Below, one piece after another: positions 6,213-6,226 of a stretch of 6,226 nucleotides of DNA. Source of the stretch: Kiritimatiellia bacterium (GTDB taxonomy: Bacteria > Verrucomicrobiota > Kiritimatiellia > SLAD01); assembly GCA_007125875.1 (NCBI GenBank), contig SLCI01000174.1, positions 1 through 6,226 on the forward strand. The letters run 5' to 3'. The notes beneath the pieces are model-generated. The model ran no database searches. It was given only the letters and a program-made list of their open reading frames with translations, and had not been told where the DNA came from. How positions within the stretch are numbered: position 1 is the first letter of the stretch; each line of letters begins with the position of its first letter. The translations under genes and the position numbers were made by a program.

Positions 6213-6226
6213 ACTCCACTTCAGGT

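Larger units (their letters stand above)
5839..6226. other. Intergenic region upstream of the gene run; no supported gene
   Basis: These 388 bases hold several overlapping short open frames on both strands (up to 107 codons), none with a recognisable protein family, a convincing codon pattern or a matched start. The part next to the peptidase gene (5909-5934) is low complexity: T5, T7 and C8 runs on the plus strand. A 5-base stem (GCGAG/CTCGC, 5962-5976) has no T-run, so it is not a terminator. The right half contains two palindromic segments that look like dispersed intergenic repeats. A promoter for the minus-strand genes is expected here, but I could not find a good sigma-70 pair. I looked for tRNA features and found none. 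Confidence 0.6.

Overview
The window is 6226 bases of a Gram-negative bacterial chromosome. Every gene I can support lies on the minus strand, so the genes read from right to left. It carries enzymes for making lipopolysaccharide (LPS) inner core (Kdo and heptose), so the organism has an LPS outer membrane. The gene order, the Aquifex-like KdsA and repeat-like sequences in the intergenic region make me lean towards the PVC superphylum (Verrucomicrobia or Kiritimatiellota), probably an uncultured member. That assignment is an impression from memory and was not tested.

Layout in transcription order. 6226-5839 is non-coding sequence with short palindromic, repeat-like segments and low-complexity tracts. 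5838-4939 is a secreted HELVH metallopeptidase of the peptidase-MA type. 4942-3830 is holA, the delta subunit of the DNA polymerase III clamp loader. After a 75-base gap, 3754-2774 is an exported DUF3108 protein with a very acidic linker. 2770-1769 is a stand-alone heptose-7-phosphate kinase (hldA/rfaE1). 1772-1017 is kdsB, 1020-181 is kdsA, and 184-1 is the start of an exported protein that is probably LptC-like and is cut by the window edge.

The genes are packed like one operon. Four of the six junctions are 4-base ATGA/GTGA stop-start overlaps, one is a 3-base gap, and only holA to DUF3108 has a real spacer. KdsA makes Kdo-8-phosphate, KdsB activates Kdo as CMP-Kdo, and HldA phosphorylates heptose-7-phosphate on the way to ADP-heptose. 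The truncated last gene may begin an LPS transport (Lpt) block. The Kdo-8-phosphate phosphatase, arabinose-5-phosphate isomerase, heptose isomerase, heptose phosphatase and heptose adenylyltransferase are not in the window. I saw no RNA genes, CRISPR arrays, insertion sequences or phage genes.

This is mostly a conserved housekeeping region. I did not find a clearly new system. The points most worth a second look are the repeat-like intergenic segment, the peptidase-holA coupling, and the DUF3108 protein within an LPS-core operon.
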